Positions 29,440 through 40,789 of a stretch of 64,000 nucleotides of DNA are shown here, piece by piece. The stretch comes from Amphibalanus amphitrite (lineage: Eukaryota; Arthropoda; Thecostraca; Balanomorpha; Balanidae), in the NCBI RefSeq assembly GCF_019059575.1, contig NW_024881505.1:453501-517500 (forward strand). The letters run 5' to 3'. How positions within the stretch are numbered: position 1 is the first letter of the stretch; each line of letters starts with the position of its first letter. Position numbers and translations under genes: made by a program. Below the pieces are notes generated by a model. It was given only the letters and a program-made list of their open reading frames with translations, was not told where the DNA came from and ran no database searches.

Positions 29440-30035
29440 TTATTATCTTGCTGCGGCCGGGCGCTTATTTGCGGTGTTTGCGTTTGGCGGCTGGCGGGCG
29501 ACTTTTAGTCGTCGGTTAGCAGTTAGCGTCGGTGCGGTGCGGGCGTTTTTTTCGGCATTTCGGCGTTTTTTTTTCTGTGTTGTTTGCGGCGGTCGGGCGA
29601 TTTTTTGCCGTTTGCGTTGGCTTTTCGGGCGTGCGTTTTACACGTTTTGCGGTGTTTACGTTTTGCGGCGGGCGGGCGTTTTGTGTTTTTTGCGGTGTTT
29701 GTCTTTGGCGGCGGGCGGGCGGGCGGGCGATGCGGGCGGTTTTCTTTTTTTGCGTCGTTTGCGGTGTTAAATTTGTTTGCGGTTGGCGGCCGCTTTTTCG
29801 TTTTTTGCGGTGCTTTTTTGGCGGCGGGCGGGCGATTTTTAGGCGTTTTCTGTTGGCGGTTAGCGGGCGTGCGATGCGGGCGGTTTTATTGTTTTGCGGC
29901 GTTTTTGCGTTTTTTTATTTGCGGTTTGTGGCGGGCGTTTGTTTATTTTTGCGACCTTTGCGTTGGCGTTTCGGGCGTGCGTTTTGCGCGTTTTGCGGTG
30001 TTTGCGTTTTGCGGCGGGCGGGCGTTTTTCACAAT
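29440..30035. repeat. Strand-asymmetric G/T-rich low-complexity tract
   Basis: About 600 bases built from variations on GCGTTTTGCGGTGTTTGCG and GGCGGGCGGGCG, with very little A and little C outside CG. Lack of A removes stop codons, so all three plus frames stay open for up to 219 codons. These frames encode only Phe/Cys/Val/Arg/Gly-rich noise and are not genes. Confidence 0.9.
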
Positions 30036-31129
30036 TCAAAGTTCAAACCTTCGGGCCACAGCGCTCCTCGAAAAGCGCTGCCCTCGAGTAAAGCAATGCT
30101 TAGTGACAGATTATTTAAATCATGTCTTCCGATAGTCATAGGATGCGACATTATAGACATGAAACACATCTACGGAAGAGGTAATTTATAATAAATAAAA
30201 AACGTAACGAGCAATCCATTGCCACCTATGCTGACCAGAAAAACGTCCAGAACCCAGATGCTTAAAAAATATAAAAAATATTGCTTCTTTACTGTTTAAT
30301 GTTTATATGCCTGACCAACGGCCAAACACTATCAAAACGATGCATTCATAATAGACGGTGCATTCTGGCTGGGAAAGTATGACATCACAACTTGCCTCAC
30401 TCTTAGGACCTTTTTATTTTATTTATTTGTCATTATGCATACCTTTCCGAGCCTGCTACATTGTTCCGATGACCGATAATAACCTGTCTTTTACTGGCAA
30501 GCAGCGAGCCCAAGTATAACTCTCTCGCCTGCCTCCAAGCTCTTTACTTCTATAGCCCATCAATGACATGAGCAGCAGCCATGTTTATGGTCGGTTCGCG
30601 TGCGGCCGCAGCATCACATGCAGTAGGCCGGCGCGGTGGGGTCGGACGCCTGAGTTCCGGCCGGGGTCGGCGAGTGCGGAGGTCCTGGCCAGGTGCACGG
30701 CTAGTGTGGCGGTGCAGGGCCGCCACCGCAGAGGTCAGCTAAAAGGTAGCGAACGGCTAACAGCGATTAGAAATGCAATTAACAGCGGCAGAACGGATAC
30801 GTGTGGTCCATGGAATCTATGGTAACTGCAGCGCCGCACATAAGCGGGGCAGCAAGCTTTATAGTGTTACGTGACCTTTGCCTTTGTCTGGCCGTCTTGA
30901 TAGGTATACCTATATGTCCCGGTCACCTTTCCATTCAATAATCGAACGGCTTATGTTTTCGGTCACACACCGATTTTTTTCTTTATTGCTCCTTTTATGT
31001 GCGTTCTGTTTAAACGTCAATGCATTCTCCTCAGGAGAGAATGAGGTGTTGACATACAGGAAGATTAAAACGGCCTCTTATAATACCATAACAAAACAAA
31101 TACGCTTAGTTTGACGATTGATTATATAG
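30036..31129. other. Spacer
   Basis: AT-rich with a GC island at about 30590-30740. No recognisable gene. Confidence 0.4.
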
Positions 31130-32029
31130 CTTCATGAATGACAGTCACAGTCACATGTGACCGAGGGAGGCGTGCAAACATTTCCAGGACATGTCGCGGG
31201 ACATTAGCATTTTTCTCTCTCTACCACAGTTCCACTCGCTCAAAACCGACACCATTCACACCCGAGCTCATACATATTCCGGCGGCCGGACGGGCGGGCG
31301 GCGCACCACAGCTTCTCTCTCTCTACCCCGGCAGGAAGACGGAAGTCGCAATCTGCGTCCGCTGGGCGCAGGAAGCCGTCTACCGACCGGCACACGCCGG
31401 GACGGCCGAGGGATGGGTCGGACGGCGCCGGGCGCGACCCGCTCCCTCCACGAGCGGCCCTCTGTGTATATGCCGTGTGCATGGTGTGGGACGCAAATGA
31501 TTGCACCAGAGTCGACTCTATTTACGTTCAGCCTCTGTTCGTACTCGTGTGTCGGTGCGTCGAACGAAGTCCCGTGACCGCAGTTCATCCCCTTCTCAGC
31601 GTAAAGCCCAGTTTTGAGCATGTGAATGTTTATATAGGTGCTTTGACCTCAAGAGTTTACGCTTGCGAAACGTCTATCGGAAAGAAAAAATCAGGGCACA
31701 TTGTCACAAGAGACTAGAGCGAGAAAAATAGGACCTATGTTGGCATTGCAAGCAGAAACACCTCACCTTGGAGTCACCAGCCGAAGTTGACGTTCCAATC
31801 TCCGAGCCGCCGGCAGTCAGCACTTCCCACGGAACCACCCACCCGTCAGCATGAGCGCCCTGTACCTACCGGCGGGGGCACCACACGCGCTCACAACCCA
31901 CACGGCCCCGCCGGCGGACGAACCACTGACACGGCCCAACCCGACGGCCGTCCGCGGCAGCACTGCTGCCATCTGCCGGCGGCGGCCGAAAATTAGGGCA
32001 GAACAGAACGAGCGGGGAGACCGGCTAAA
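31130..32029 (+). promoter_or_regulatory. CpG-rich block with a possible first exon
   Basis: GC-rich from about 31250. An ATG at 31851 reads 60 codons (MSALYLPAGAPHALTTHTAP...) to a consensus donor CTAAAG/GTATGT at 32029/32030, after which composition drops sharply. That pattern fits a promoter with a first exon, but no partner exon was recognised downstream on the plus strand, and the peptide resembles nothing known to me. Confidence 0.3.
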
Positions 32030-33740
32030 GGTATGTGGATTACGGGTGCTGCATTACTGCAAATGATTATTACTTTTTTATCGTCTTTTGCACATTGAAA
32101 TGTTAAATGTATGGATTTAGGAGCTGTGCGCCCCAATTTATGTGCTGAGAAACAGGCCAGCTCACAGTGACTCAGTCGTCTCTGTGCGTGTTTAGGTATG
32201 TAGTCCTACCTACTGCGTTCGCAGGGAAGATTGACCAGTGACACAAATACCTACCTTATCTCACGCTTCTCTCCGAGCTTCCTCAATCATTTTTTTAGTG
32301 ATTATATCCGGCGCATGAATGTTATGTGCGTCCCTAAACGTCATCGTAGTGACGTAGTCTACTTTTCGAAATTCCATTCCAATGGATATCTTTGTTACCT
32401 AGACATCCTCCGATAGTGAAAAAGTTTCCATGTAGAAAATGTAGCACTATACATTTAGATAACACCTGATGAATCTGGAATGGAAGATTTTTTGGTTGTC
32501 CAGACACCATACCTAACGGAGTTACCGCGTGTCACTACGTTTTGCGGTCGTGGTATTCCATGACCAGACCTCACCCCGACCGTGGAGCCAACTTGGTCAC
32601 GGATTTAGGGAGTCAGTGCAGCGCCATGCCAGGACTAGATTTGACAATAACTTGCAGCACTGCTACTTTATGGTGTGCATATGTCAGGCAGGATGCTCTC
32701 GAATCTCCATGCCGGTATGAACCGTTTTACAATCTATTACAACGCTATGGGCGCAAAATGACCTCGTAGTCGGCGCGCCCCTAACCCCCAACAAACAAAC
32801 TATTACAACGCTCTCTTTGCGGCAAGCTATAAACAGAAGCATTTTCGATTCAAAATACTTGTGTGAGTTGAGTACCTTACCTCGAAAGTGCAGAGCGTGA
32901 CAGAAATGAATCTCATATTGCAGTGACCAAAGTATGTTCATCAGTTGACAGCTACCTTGTCAAATGCTAAATCAATGTTCCAGTTAGCAAACTCGCAAGT
33001 GATCTCGCCTTTGACGAACTCAAGAGAACTCGCCTTTGACGAACCGGCACACCTTGAAAAAGTCAACGCTGCTTGTAACCTGTTCGGCACATGATCAGAA
33101 AATAGCCGGAACCCGAACAAACAGGTCAAAGCTAAATATATGCAACTGTTGGGCATCAACATTGCGTTGGTGCAGGGACCCCTCGCGGTTTATGTATCTT
33201 GCGAGCGTTGTGATTTGTGATGCGAACGTTGTGATTTGAGATGTGAACGTTGGGAGATACGCTAAATGTCACGCACCTAAACATTAAACATGGCAACCTT
33301 TCACCTTTCGTTGATAAGGAATGGTATAGTTGATTAATGCTGAGCGATGCGCAATTTTTCATAAGCAAACACATCAAATATGAATCTCGCCCTAGGTGTT
33401 CTTTGTGTGGGTGTACTGTTGACACATGGAATGCTAGGCAAAAAGCCAGTCCACGCATCATTTATTATCCATGTTAGCACACCGGTAGTCACAGAGGACG
33501 CGTCACACGCCACAATCATTCCCAATGCGATTCACTATTCACTGTACAGCACAGAGCAACACTCCACCAAAAAAGGTACCTAAACGTTCGACCTGGAACC
33601 GCGACTAAGCGACGGCAGGTCCCGTACCCCGTCTATGAACCGACGGTAGTGTACCTGACTGCGGCCCCTATCGTCACGGCCGGCCCGCCGACACTGCCCG
33701 TCCCGTGTCGCGGTGCGCCCTAGGATCTCGCGGGCGCCTC
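32030..33740. other. AT-rich spacer, including the probable NDUFA13 3' UTR
   Basis: A minus-strand AATAAA at 33461-33466 lies about 280 bases past the NDUFA13 stop. Nothing else recognised. Confidence 0.4.
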
Positions 33741-36700
33741 CTACTTGAACATGCCGTACTCCATGCGCTGCCACAGGTACTTGGGATCGGCGTGCGCGTA
33801 GAACTCGCAGATCTCGGGGTCGGTGAAGCCGCGGTTGGGCCGCTCGTAGATGGGCAGGTCGTACAGCTGGCCCACCTTCCAGCCGGGCACGTCCTTCATC
33901 AGGCGCGCCTCCTCCTCCCGGTTCCGGCTCAGCTGCTTCAGGTACCTGACACGCATATTCAGAGGTGAGCTACAGACCCCGTCACGGCTTTACATACTCT
34001 ACACTGTCTAAGCTGTCAAGCGCTATCCTCACAGAAGCCAAACGCAGGTAAAATGAGGTCAAGAGCATGCAGTTTTAATCACCAAAAACTTATTATAGAA
34101 TAGCATGACAGCATACTCGTATATGCCAATGAATGATCAATATAAATTTCATTCACACACCAGTATAACAGAATAAATTACAGCAACAAAAGTGTGACCG
34201 AATATGGTGCAAATGTTTAGATGTCTAATTGAATGAATATTTAATATTTCTGGCACAAGTAAATGGACAAATTAAGCAGGAATTGCAAAAAGGAGATACA
34301 TAGCATATTTAACTTTGGAAATTGCTCTCATCACAGAAAAATACTCACTCCCTGTCACGCTCTGCAAGAAGAATGGGGAAGATTGCATTGTGACTGCTGC
34401 GCTGCTCAATTTTTCTATTCTTGAACACCTTGTGCATCCGATGTGTGAGCCAAAAACCGAATGCGAACAGTCCAAGGTAGCCAGCAATCATCTGATAACC
34501 TGAAAGATAGAAAAATGTCTTAGTTTTATCACATAGATACTCATTATGTTTAAAGTCTGGCAAATATTTAATAATCATAGACCTCTCTACTTCTATGAAG
34601 TTAGCATATAAATATAGAGGTCTATGAATTAACTCAAGATGCAGCCTGGTAAGTGGCAACCATGGATGGGATGCATCATGCAACAACTGGGCCGTGGCTT
34701 TGGGAAATTAAGGCCTAGGATTGCTAACCATGTGGATTTTTGTACAATTTTAAACAAGCTTTCCATAAAAGTTCATTTTTTTTAGGTAAACAATAAAAAA
34801 TACTCATATTCAGTCAAGTTCAACACCAGGGAGGGGCACACAGCAGATGATTCTATTAAAGGTCATTGTGCAAAGCAATTGCATCCAGTATCCACTGATC
34901 TGCTGTAAAACTTCAAAATTTGTTGACCTACCATGATAAATCCCATGGATAAAGTAGTTTTTTTAGTACCTACTATGCATCTTTGTTGATGTAATCCATA
35001 ATCATGTCCATAATATGGACAAAAAGTTTAGTTTTCTTAAAAAGACCACCCCAGAGGGGTGTTCACGGGCACCGCACACTGCTGCGTACGGTGTGTGCGG
35101 TACGTCCAGCAGGCGTGGGGGTAGGGGATGGGTAGGCGGCTCTGACGTCACGGCTGCGTGCGGTGGACGGTCCGCTGTGGCCAGTCCCGACCGGCCACAG
35201 CGGTCGCTGTGTGCGGTGACGCAAGGCTGACGTAGGGACGCAGTGGGCGGAGCTTGGAGGCTGTGTGCGGTCCGACCGCACACAGGGTCAGTGAACAGCC
35301 CTCTGCTTAGACATAGATTTGGGTTAAAGGGACCCTCCCACCTTAACATTAGTTTTGAGTTGAGATAGCCAAATTGGTGGCCATGGCCTGAAAATACCGG
35401 TTTGGGCATTCACAACATCGAAAAATGCCTTAATTCGGAGATATGGAATTTCAAACTTGCAGTTTTCGGATTCTAAGGGGCTAATGCATTGGTATGCCCC
35501 CTTAGAATTTGTGACGTCAGCGGAGATCTAACGATTTTTAAATCTTTTACTAAAACGTTTGGCAGCACGCGGTGGTATATGCTGCTTTGCGCGCAACAAA
35601 TGCCGCACTTTCAAATAAAGTCGCTAGGAACAGCGGAGATCCCAAAAAGTAAACAAAAGTAAAAGTCTAATATCTTGAAAACCGGTGAATATTTTTCGAT
35701 GAAATTTGGTAGATATTCATTTTTGCTCTTTCTGAACCGAGCGACATCACTTTCATGCCAATTCATTAACTTTTTTGAAGGTGGGAGGGTCCCTTTAACA
35801 TTAGAATTGAGTTGAGAATTGAGATAGCCAAACTGGTCCTTGGCTCACAATCACCGGTTTCAGCACTCACAACGTAAAGAAATGCCTTCAATCGAAAATA
35901 TTTAATTTCAAAATTGCAGCACTTGTACTCAGATGGGCTAATGCATTTGAATGCCCCATCTGAATTTTTTATGTCAGCATAGATCTAGTGATTTCAAATC
36001 TTTTACTAAAACCTCTGCAAGGCTGTTGTGGTACCTTAGGTGTGCTGCCTTGAGCCCAATATCGATATCTGCCACACTTTTAAGATATACCTACCAAATT
36101 ATTGCTTTCAAATGACATCAGGGAACAGATCAAGCTGCAAAAAATAAACAAAAGTAAACATCTAATGTTTCAGAACTGGTGATTTTTTGATTTGTTAGAT
36201 ACATATTTATTTTTGCTCTCTCTGAACCACAATACATCACTTTACTGCCTATTCATCAACTTCTTTGAGGGTGGGAGGGTCCCTTTAAAAAATACAAAGG
36301 TATATACCATTTTTCATCATTTTTTTGCACAAAATTCGGTAAATATTTACTTTAGGTCCGCAATATTATTTTAACAAGAAAAAATGCACATTCTTACACT
36401 ATTTGATGTCCTGAATTCAGATATGATGCTTAAATGCATCAAAAATGTAAAATAAGATACTAAAACCCCAGTACATTACACCGCACTGCTGCACAATACA
36501 CACTGAAGGAAGCACGCTTCCGCGACAAAAACGAAACATACAACGCTGCCCTATAAAAGAAAAAAATGATGCGGATATTCATTAGTTTTCGACGTTATGA
36601 AAATGACGTCATAATACCAAAGCACAAGAAAAACGGTGAATAAAAAAGAGAAAATATTTAGCAAAGGTAATAGAGCATGAGAAAATGATCAGAACATAAC

Positions 36701-37393
36701 CAAACCTTACCTAACCTGACCTACTGATGTTTGCCTACTGGGGGAAAAGGAAAAAGTGACTTGCATGAATAGATTGCAAGCAATGGTAAGTCAAATATTT
36801 CTAGGTTAAGTGGTTATGCATCAGGCTTCAGGCCTTCGGCCTGAAGCCAGATACACAACCACTTAACCTAAAAATATTTGACTTACCATTGCCTGTAATC
36901 TCTCCTAAGGCATTGCCTTCGGCACTGCACCGCTCCGCCTCAATTATTTTGACGTCACTTTCCTCACAATTTATTATCATCCGTGATTTCGCTCAACCTT
37001 GGTTGGACCATTTGTAGCGGGTGCGCCGCGCAGACACGTGCAGTTCCGGTCGGAGGTGGGGCCGTTGGTGGTGATACTGATGATAGTAGTGTACTGGTGC
37101 TTTAAAATTGGTTTCTAGAAGGAATAAGTATCAGAAATGAAATCAGGAGGTCTTAGAGTATCGTGTGAATGACTTTTATTTACCCCTCTGTTTTGCGGAC
37201 CTAAAGTAAATAAATACCCAAAATTCAGTTAATTAAAGCATTTGACTATAGTAATTGCCTGTCAGCTGATAAAAGGGGATTTATTTTGAATTCCTTTGCA
37301 CAAACCTGTGAAGAACTTCTTGGCAGGAACACGAGTCCAGTTGACAGCAGCATATCCACCAGGTGGTGGCATATCTTGTTTTACCCCAGCCAT
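33741..37393 (-). CDS. NDUFA13: NADH dehydrogenase 1 alpha subcomplex subunit 13 (GRIM-19), three exons
   Basis: Exons are 37393-37306, 34499-34349 and 33945-33741, with phases 1 then 0 consistent across both junctions and good GT-AG sites. The product is 147 residues, close to the usual 144. The N-terminus (MAGVKQDMPPPGGY) is the family signature. Residues about 30-52 form the single transmembrane helix, then comes a long basic/acidic helix ending in LLAERDRE-YLKQL, and the EEEARLMKDVPGWKVG motif lies in exon 3. Family knowledge: it is a supernumerary subunit of mitochondrial complex I, needed for assembly and membrane potential, inserted in the inner membrane without a cleaved presequence; mammalian GRIM-19 also binds STAT3. 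Intron 1 is 2.8 kb and contains two TTAAAGGGAC-type elements and two foldbacks. Confidence 0.95.
35052..35305. mobile_element. Foldback element with CAGAGGGGTGTTCAC ends
   Basis: The left end CAGAGGGGTGTTCACGGGC is mirrored by the right end CAGTGAACAGCCCTCTG. The interior has GTGTGCGG repeats and a strong hairpin CCGCTGTGGCC/GGCCACAGCGG at about 35170-35206. The termini look hAT-like, but the flanking 8-mers do not match. It lies in NDUFA13 intron 1. Confidence 0.6.
35328..35794. mobile_element. TTAA-flanked miniature element, AGGGACCCTCCCACC ends
   Basis: Flanked by TTAA at 35324-35327 and 35795-35798. Terminal repeats AGGGACCCTCCCACCTTAA and GAAGGTGGGAGGGTCCCT are inverted. Same family as 10522-11021. 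It contains TTGAGTTGAGATAGCCAAA and TGACGTCAGCGGAGATC segments. Confidence 0.75.
35799..36284. mobile_element. Tandem second copy of the same element
   Basis: A diverged copy of 35328-35794 in direct orientation (TTGAGATAGCCAAACTGGT, CATCTGAATTTTTTATGTCAG and so on), ending GGGTGGGAGGGTCCCT then TTAA at 36285-36288. Its left terminal repeat is missing, and it shares the central TTAA with its neighbour. Confidence 0.65.
36773..36899. mobile_element. 127-bp foldback element
   Basis: Near-perfect inverted repeat: ATTGCAAGCAATGGTAAGTC on the left, its complement on the right, and the apex GGCCTTCGGCC. It is in NDUFA13 intron 1 and would form a stable hairpin in the pre-mRNA. Confidence 0.8.
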
Positions 37394-38319
37394 GGTGACA
37401 AATTATCTTTTTTATCTGATTAATTTCCACCCCTCTCCCCACACACACACACAACGCATTCCAATACAACCTTTTTTTTTCACAAAACATGCGCTGCAAT
37501 CGTACAATGTGCGCAGCTAACGTCAAACTTTTCACAAAATGCTTTATTACACTATACGTTTTTTTACGGATTGAATTTTCGGAGTCTAGTGTTTAAGTGA
37601 AGATTTTGGATGAATTATTCTATTTTTTTGCACGCTTAACAACTTTTTTTGTTGAAAAGCTGTAATCACAACGCGGAAAAATATATTGTTCTTGATTGAA
37701 GAGTCACGACTAGTAATTTATACTGGTCTTGAATCGCGTACACAAAACATTATAGTTTTAATGTTTTAATTGGATTTTATCGAATAATTGAAATATTTTG
37801 ATAACTACTGGGGAAACGCAATAGAATAAATTGATGAAAATGTATTCAAGGGTCAGCGATCGGATGAGCGTATGATCATCGAGCGGATTGATCATTGAAC
37901 GCAGGGGCGTCGCCGTCGCCACAGATTTTCGTCAGGGGGACGGATCGGCCGACTAAAAACCTAAAATTAGGTATCATGTACCGTATTTTTCAGGCCGATG
38001 CATTGTCTGTTCAACGATACTGGGCCGAGTTCCTACACGGTACACGTCTGAAGTCAGATTCATCATTTGACACGGTTAACCAGAGGCAGAGCCTCTGTTC
38101 TTCTATCAGGGTATAATTGTTGACGTATGCCGTCAATCTGATAGTTATTAGTTAATGTATTATGTATATGTTACAGGCCATGTAGGTGTCGATTTTTTTA
38201 TGTGCCCGGGCACCCCCAATGCTGAGTTGGGCACCCCCCAAGGGGCTCTGGGCACCCACAACCAAAGTTGGTACTGGCATCACTGTTACGATTCTTTGAA
38301 CGCATTGTTTTCTCTAATT
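37394..38319. other. NDUFA13 upstream flank
   Basis: AT-rich, including the probable NDUFA13 promoter, without a TATA box I would trust. A CAGGGGCGTCGCC motif at 37902 resembles a hAT terminus, but no partner end was found. Confidence 0.35.
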
Positions 38320-39749
38320 CATAGGCGCGGGAACGGGGGGCAGTGGAGACAGTTTACCCCCCCCCCAACTCTAGGGCCGCCCCCACAGATTTAACCCGCG
38401 CGGGGCTGGGGGGGTAAATTTTACCCCCCCTCGCGAATTTTTGCGATATCTCAAAAACGGCGGCGCGCAGCGCCGCCAAACTTGCAGTACCTTTTCTTAC
38501 ATCAATTTGACACGTTCCCTGAAAATTTGAGCGAAATCCGTCGGAAAATTTTTGAGAAATTGACGTTTTAGTGACGTCATGTTCGCCATTTTCGCATCAA
38601 AAACGGCAAAAGTTCAAACGCCGCTAACATCTTCATTTTTAAAGGAATCAAGACGTAACAAAAAAGGTTATACGTAATTTTACTTTGTCTATCAAATGGC
38701 TATCTCGGTTTTTTGAAAATTTCGGATTTTGGCCTACATTTTTTCAAAAAACTGACTTTTTTGGGAAAATCATTATAAAATCCAAAATTTTGAGTCTATC
38801 GAAAAAACCGGAATATTTGTCAGAGAAGTGGTCTATGTGCACCTACATACCAAATTTTAGAAGAATCGGTTCAAAAATGTGGGAGTTATTCAAAATTTTA
38901 TGACGTCACGACACACAATTTTTTTGAAAAATGACTTTTTTGGAAGTTCTAGACCTCGTACGGAAACAAAAATAGCACCATTCGATTCGCCGTGAAAAAC
39001 TGCATCAGATAGACACCTTTTTAGGCCTTAACAACCAACTTCAAAATTTGACCTCACTTGACCTGACCTTGACCTGACCTCGACCTGAAATTCATCCAGA
39101 GGTGGTCCATATCACTTATTGAGTGTGCCTATTGAATTCTATGAGTAAAATGACCCATAAAACATGTGTCGCACATGCCCTTTTCTATATTTTGTTTTTT
39201 GGTGACCTGACCTGACCTGACCTGACCTTGACCTTGACCTCTGAATGATATTGTATGCAACGAATATTGTCTTGGTAGCCTAAGAACACGTTTTGGGCGA
39301 TCAGTCTCAGTCCATGACTCCATTCTTCGGCAACTACGGTGCAAGGCCGATACTGTAGAAACTTGCAATTTGTACCCTTGACCTGACCTTGACGTTGACC
39401 TCAAACTTTAAATTAAGTACATGTTTTTAGTAGTTCGTGATGAGAGCTTTCGATTGGCGTTTGAATTTTCCAAATCGGACCATTAGTTCGGGAGATAACA
39501 GGGGGGGGGGTAAAATTTACCCCCCCCCCCCCCAGCCCCGCGCGTTCGGCTGGAGACCCCAGCCCCGCGCGGGTTAAGACGGAATATCGCACTTTTTGCA
39601 AATGTTTTCTTTTTTGATGAAAATGCCAAGGGATGAAAAATAAGTGGGCTAAAACCGGCAAGAAAACTAGATTTGGGGGTACCCTGGGTTGATTTCAATT
39701 GTGGTGTGCCCCCCCTTCCCCCAGTGTGAAAGTAGTTCCCGCGCCCCTG
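38320..39749. mobile_element. hAT-like miniature element interrupted by a TTAA-flanked element
   Basis: Outer ends CATAGGCGCGGGAAC and the complement of CAGGGGCGCGGGAAC match, in opposite orientation, the compact element at 58856-59108. The two halves (38320-38390 and 39578-39749) together align along the whole of that copy, and the gap is filled exactly by the TTAA-bounded element at 38395-39573. Outer flanks CTCTAATT and CTCTTATT are similar but offset by two bases, so the target duplication is degraded. Confidence 0.8.
38395..39573. mobile_element. TTAA-flanked element 1, CCCGCGCGGG ends, AGGTCA-rich interior
   Basis: A 1179-bp element flanked by TTAA at 38391-38394 and 39574-39577. The termini are CCCGCGCGGGGCTGGGG and its complement. 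Just inside each end is a G-run/TAAAATTTA/C-run palindrome. The right end carries the CCAGCCCCGCGCG motif twice, about 13 bases apart. The interior contains many GACCT/AGGTC words at 39045-39080, 39204-39242 and 39376-39400, and no transposase frame. It is non-autonomous, of piggyBac-like TTAA type by its target site. Confidence 0.85.
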
Positions 39750-40769
39750 CACTCTTATTACCGTACATCAGAATGCGTTGTAAAAAATGGACACAGTTTT
39801 TCGCTTTATTTATACTAGACAGCAGCGCTGCAGTATTTGGTAGCCATCGACGCATTCGTGCCGCGTCAATGGGTTTTCGGTTCCGGACGTCCTGAAGTTT
39901 TGCTTTGAGTGGCGAGATAGTCTTTTGGTCCGAAATATCATGGTTTAACCCGCGCACCAACGGGGATCCGCATTCCGCGCCAACTTCACAGCGACGGGGG
40001 GGGGGCGGATACCTGCTCCCCGTAATATCTCGAGAACAAAGCAAAGAATTTAATTTCAAAGTAATATATCCAAACAACAAAACAGAAAAATTTTAGATAG
40101 AATTTTTTTCAAAATGTTTATCTGAAAATTTTCTGTTTTAATATAACGTTTTTTTTTTGTATAAGATAGTGTCCCAAATATCCATTGTAAAAATGAAGTA
40201 CCTTTCGGAAGAAGGAACTAAAAGGAAACTGCTCATACGTCATATATTTCGACATCATGCATTCCTATGTTTTGAGAAGCGAACGGGGCACATTTACCTA
40301 TTTCATTTATCTTCAAGCCAAGTTTCAAGAACCAAACTACTGGTCCATTATTTCGAGATAGAAATTATCATCCGATCATTTTAATCTGAATTCAATCATA
40401 AATTATCGCACAGACACGCCAATATGATAATGACTCTTGAACTAAGGCAAACATCATAGACGTGCATTCCACATGTACAATCGATCACATTCAAACGCAT
40501 GAAACCACATCATTTACAAACATTAAACATCTTAGCATAGCAGCACCACATTCGTTCGATTCAAAGACTTCTTATCACATAATCTCAACATTTAAATAAG
40601 CTCTCCTCTTCCCGTTTCGGCGACGTTCATTTGCGTGCCTGTTCATTTGTCTTAGGACTTTCCGCACCGCACAGTGTCGGCGACTCTGCCCGGTTTTCCA
40701 AGGCGCCAGGCTCAGTGCACGCTGCTGGCCGATGTGCCACCCAGTGCACGCTGCTGGCCGATGTGCCAC
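39750..40769. other. Spacer between the transposons and the SPAG17 stop
   Basis: It includes the SPAG17 3' flank on the minus strand. A C/G-run block resembling TTAA-element hairpins lies near 39990-40030. No clear AATAAA was found for SPAG17. Confidence 0.4.
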
Positions 40770-40789
40770 TCAGTGCACGCTGTTGGCGC
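40713..40789. repeat. 29-bp tandem repeat across the SPAG17 stop codon
   Basis: Units beginning CAGTGCACGCTGCTGGCCGA start at 40713, 40742 and 40771. The SPAG17 stop (complement of TCA at 40770-40772) falls at the start of the third unit, so the last coding residues and the proximal 3' UTR are copies of each other. Confidence 0.8.

Noticed and set aside
29399-30191. Plus-strand open frames of 123-219 codons
   Set aside because: Open only because the tract lacks A; Phe/Cys/Arg/Gly-rich noise in all three frames.
38395-39573. Search for a transposase inside the TTAA elements
   Set aside because: No frame of useful length or DDE/DDD-like pattern; the elements are non-autonomous.
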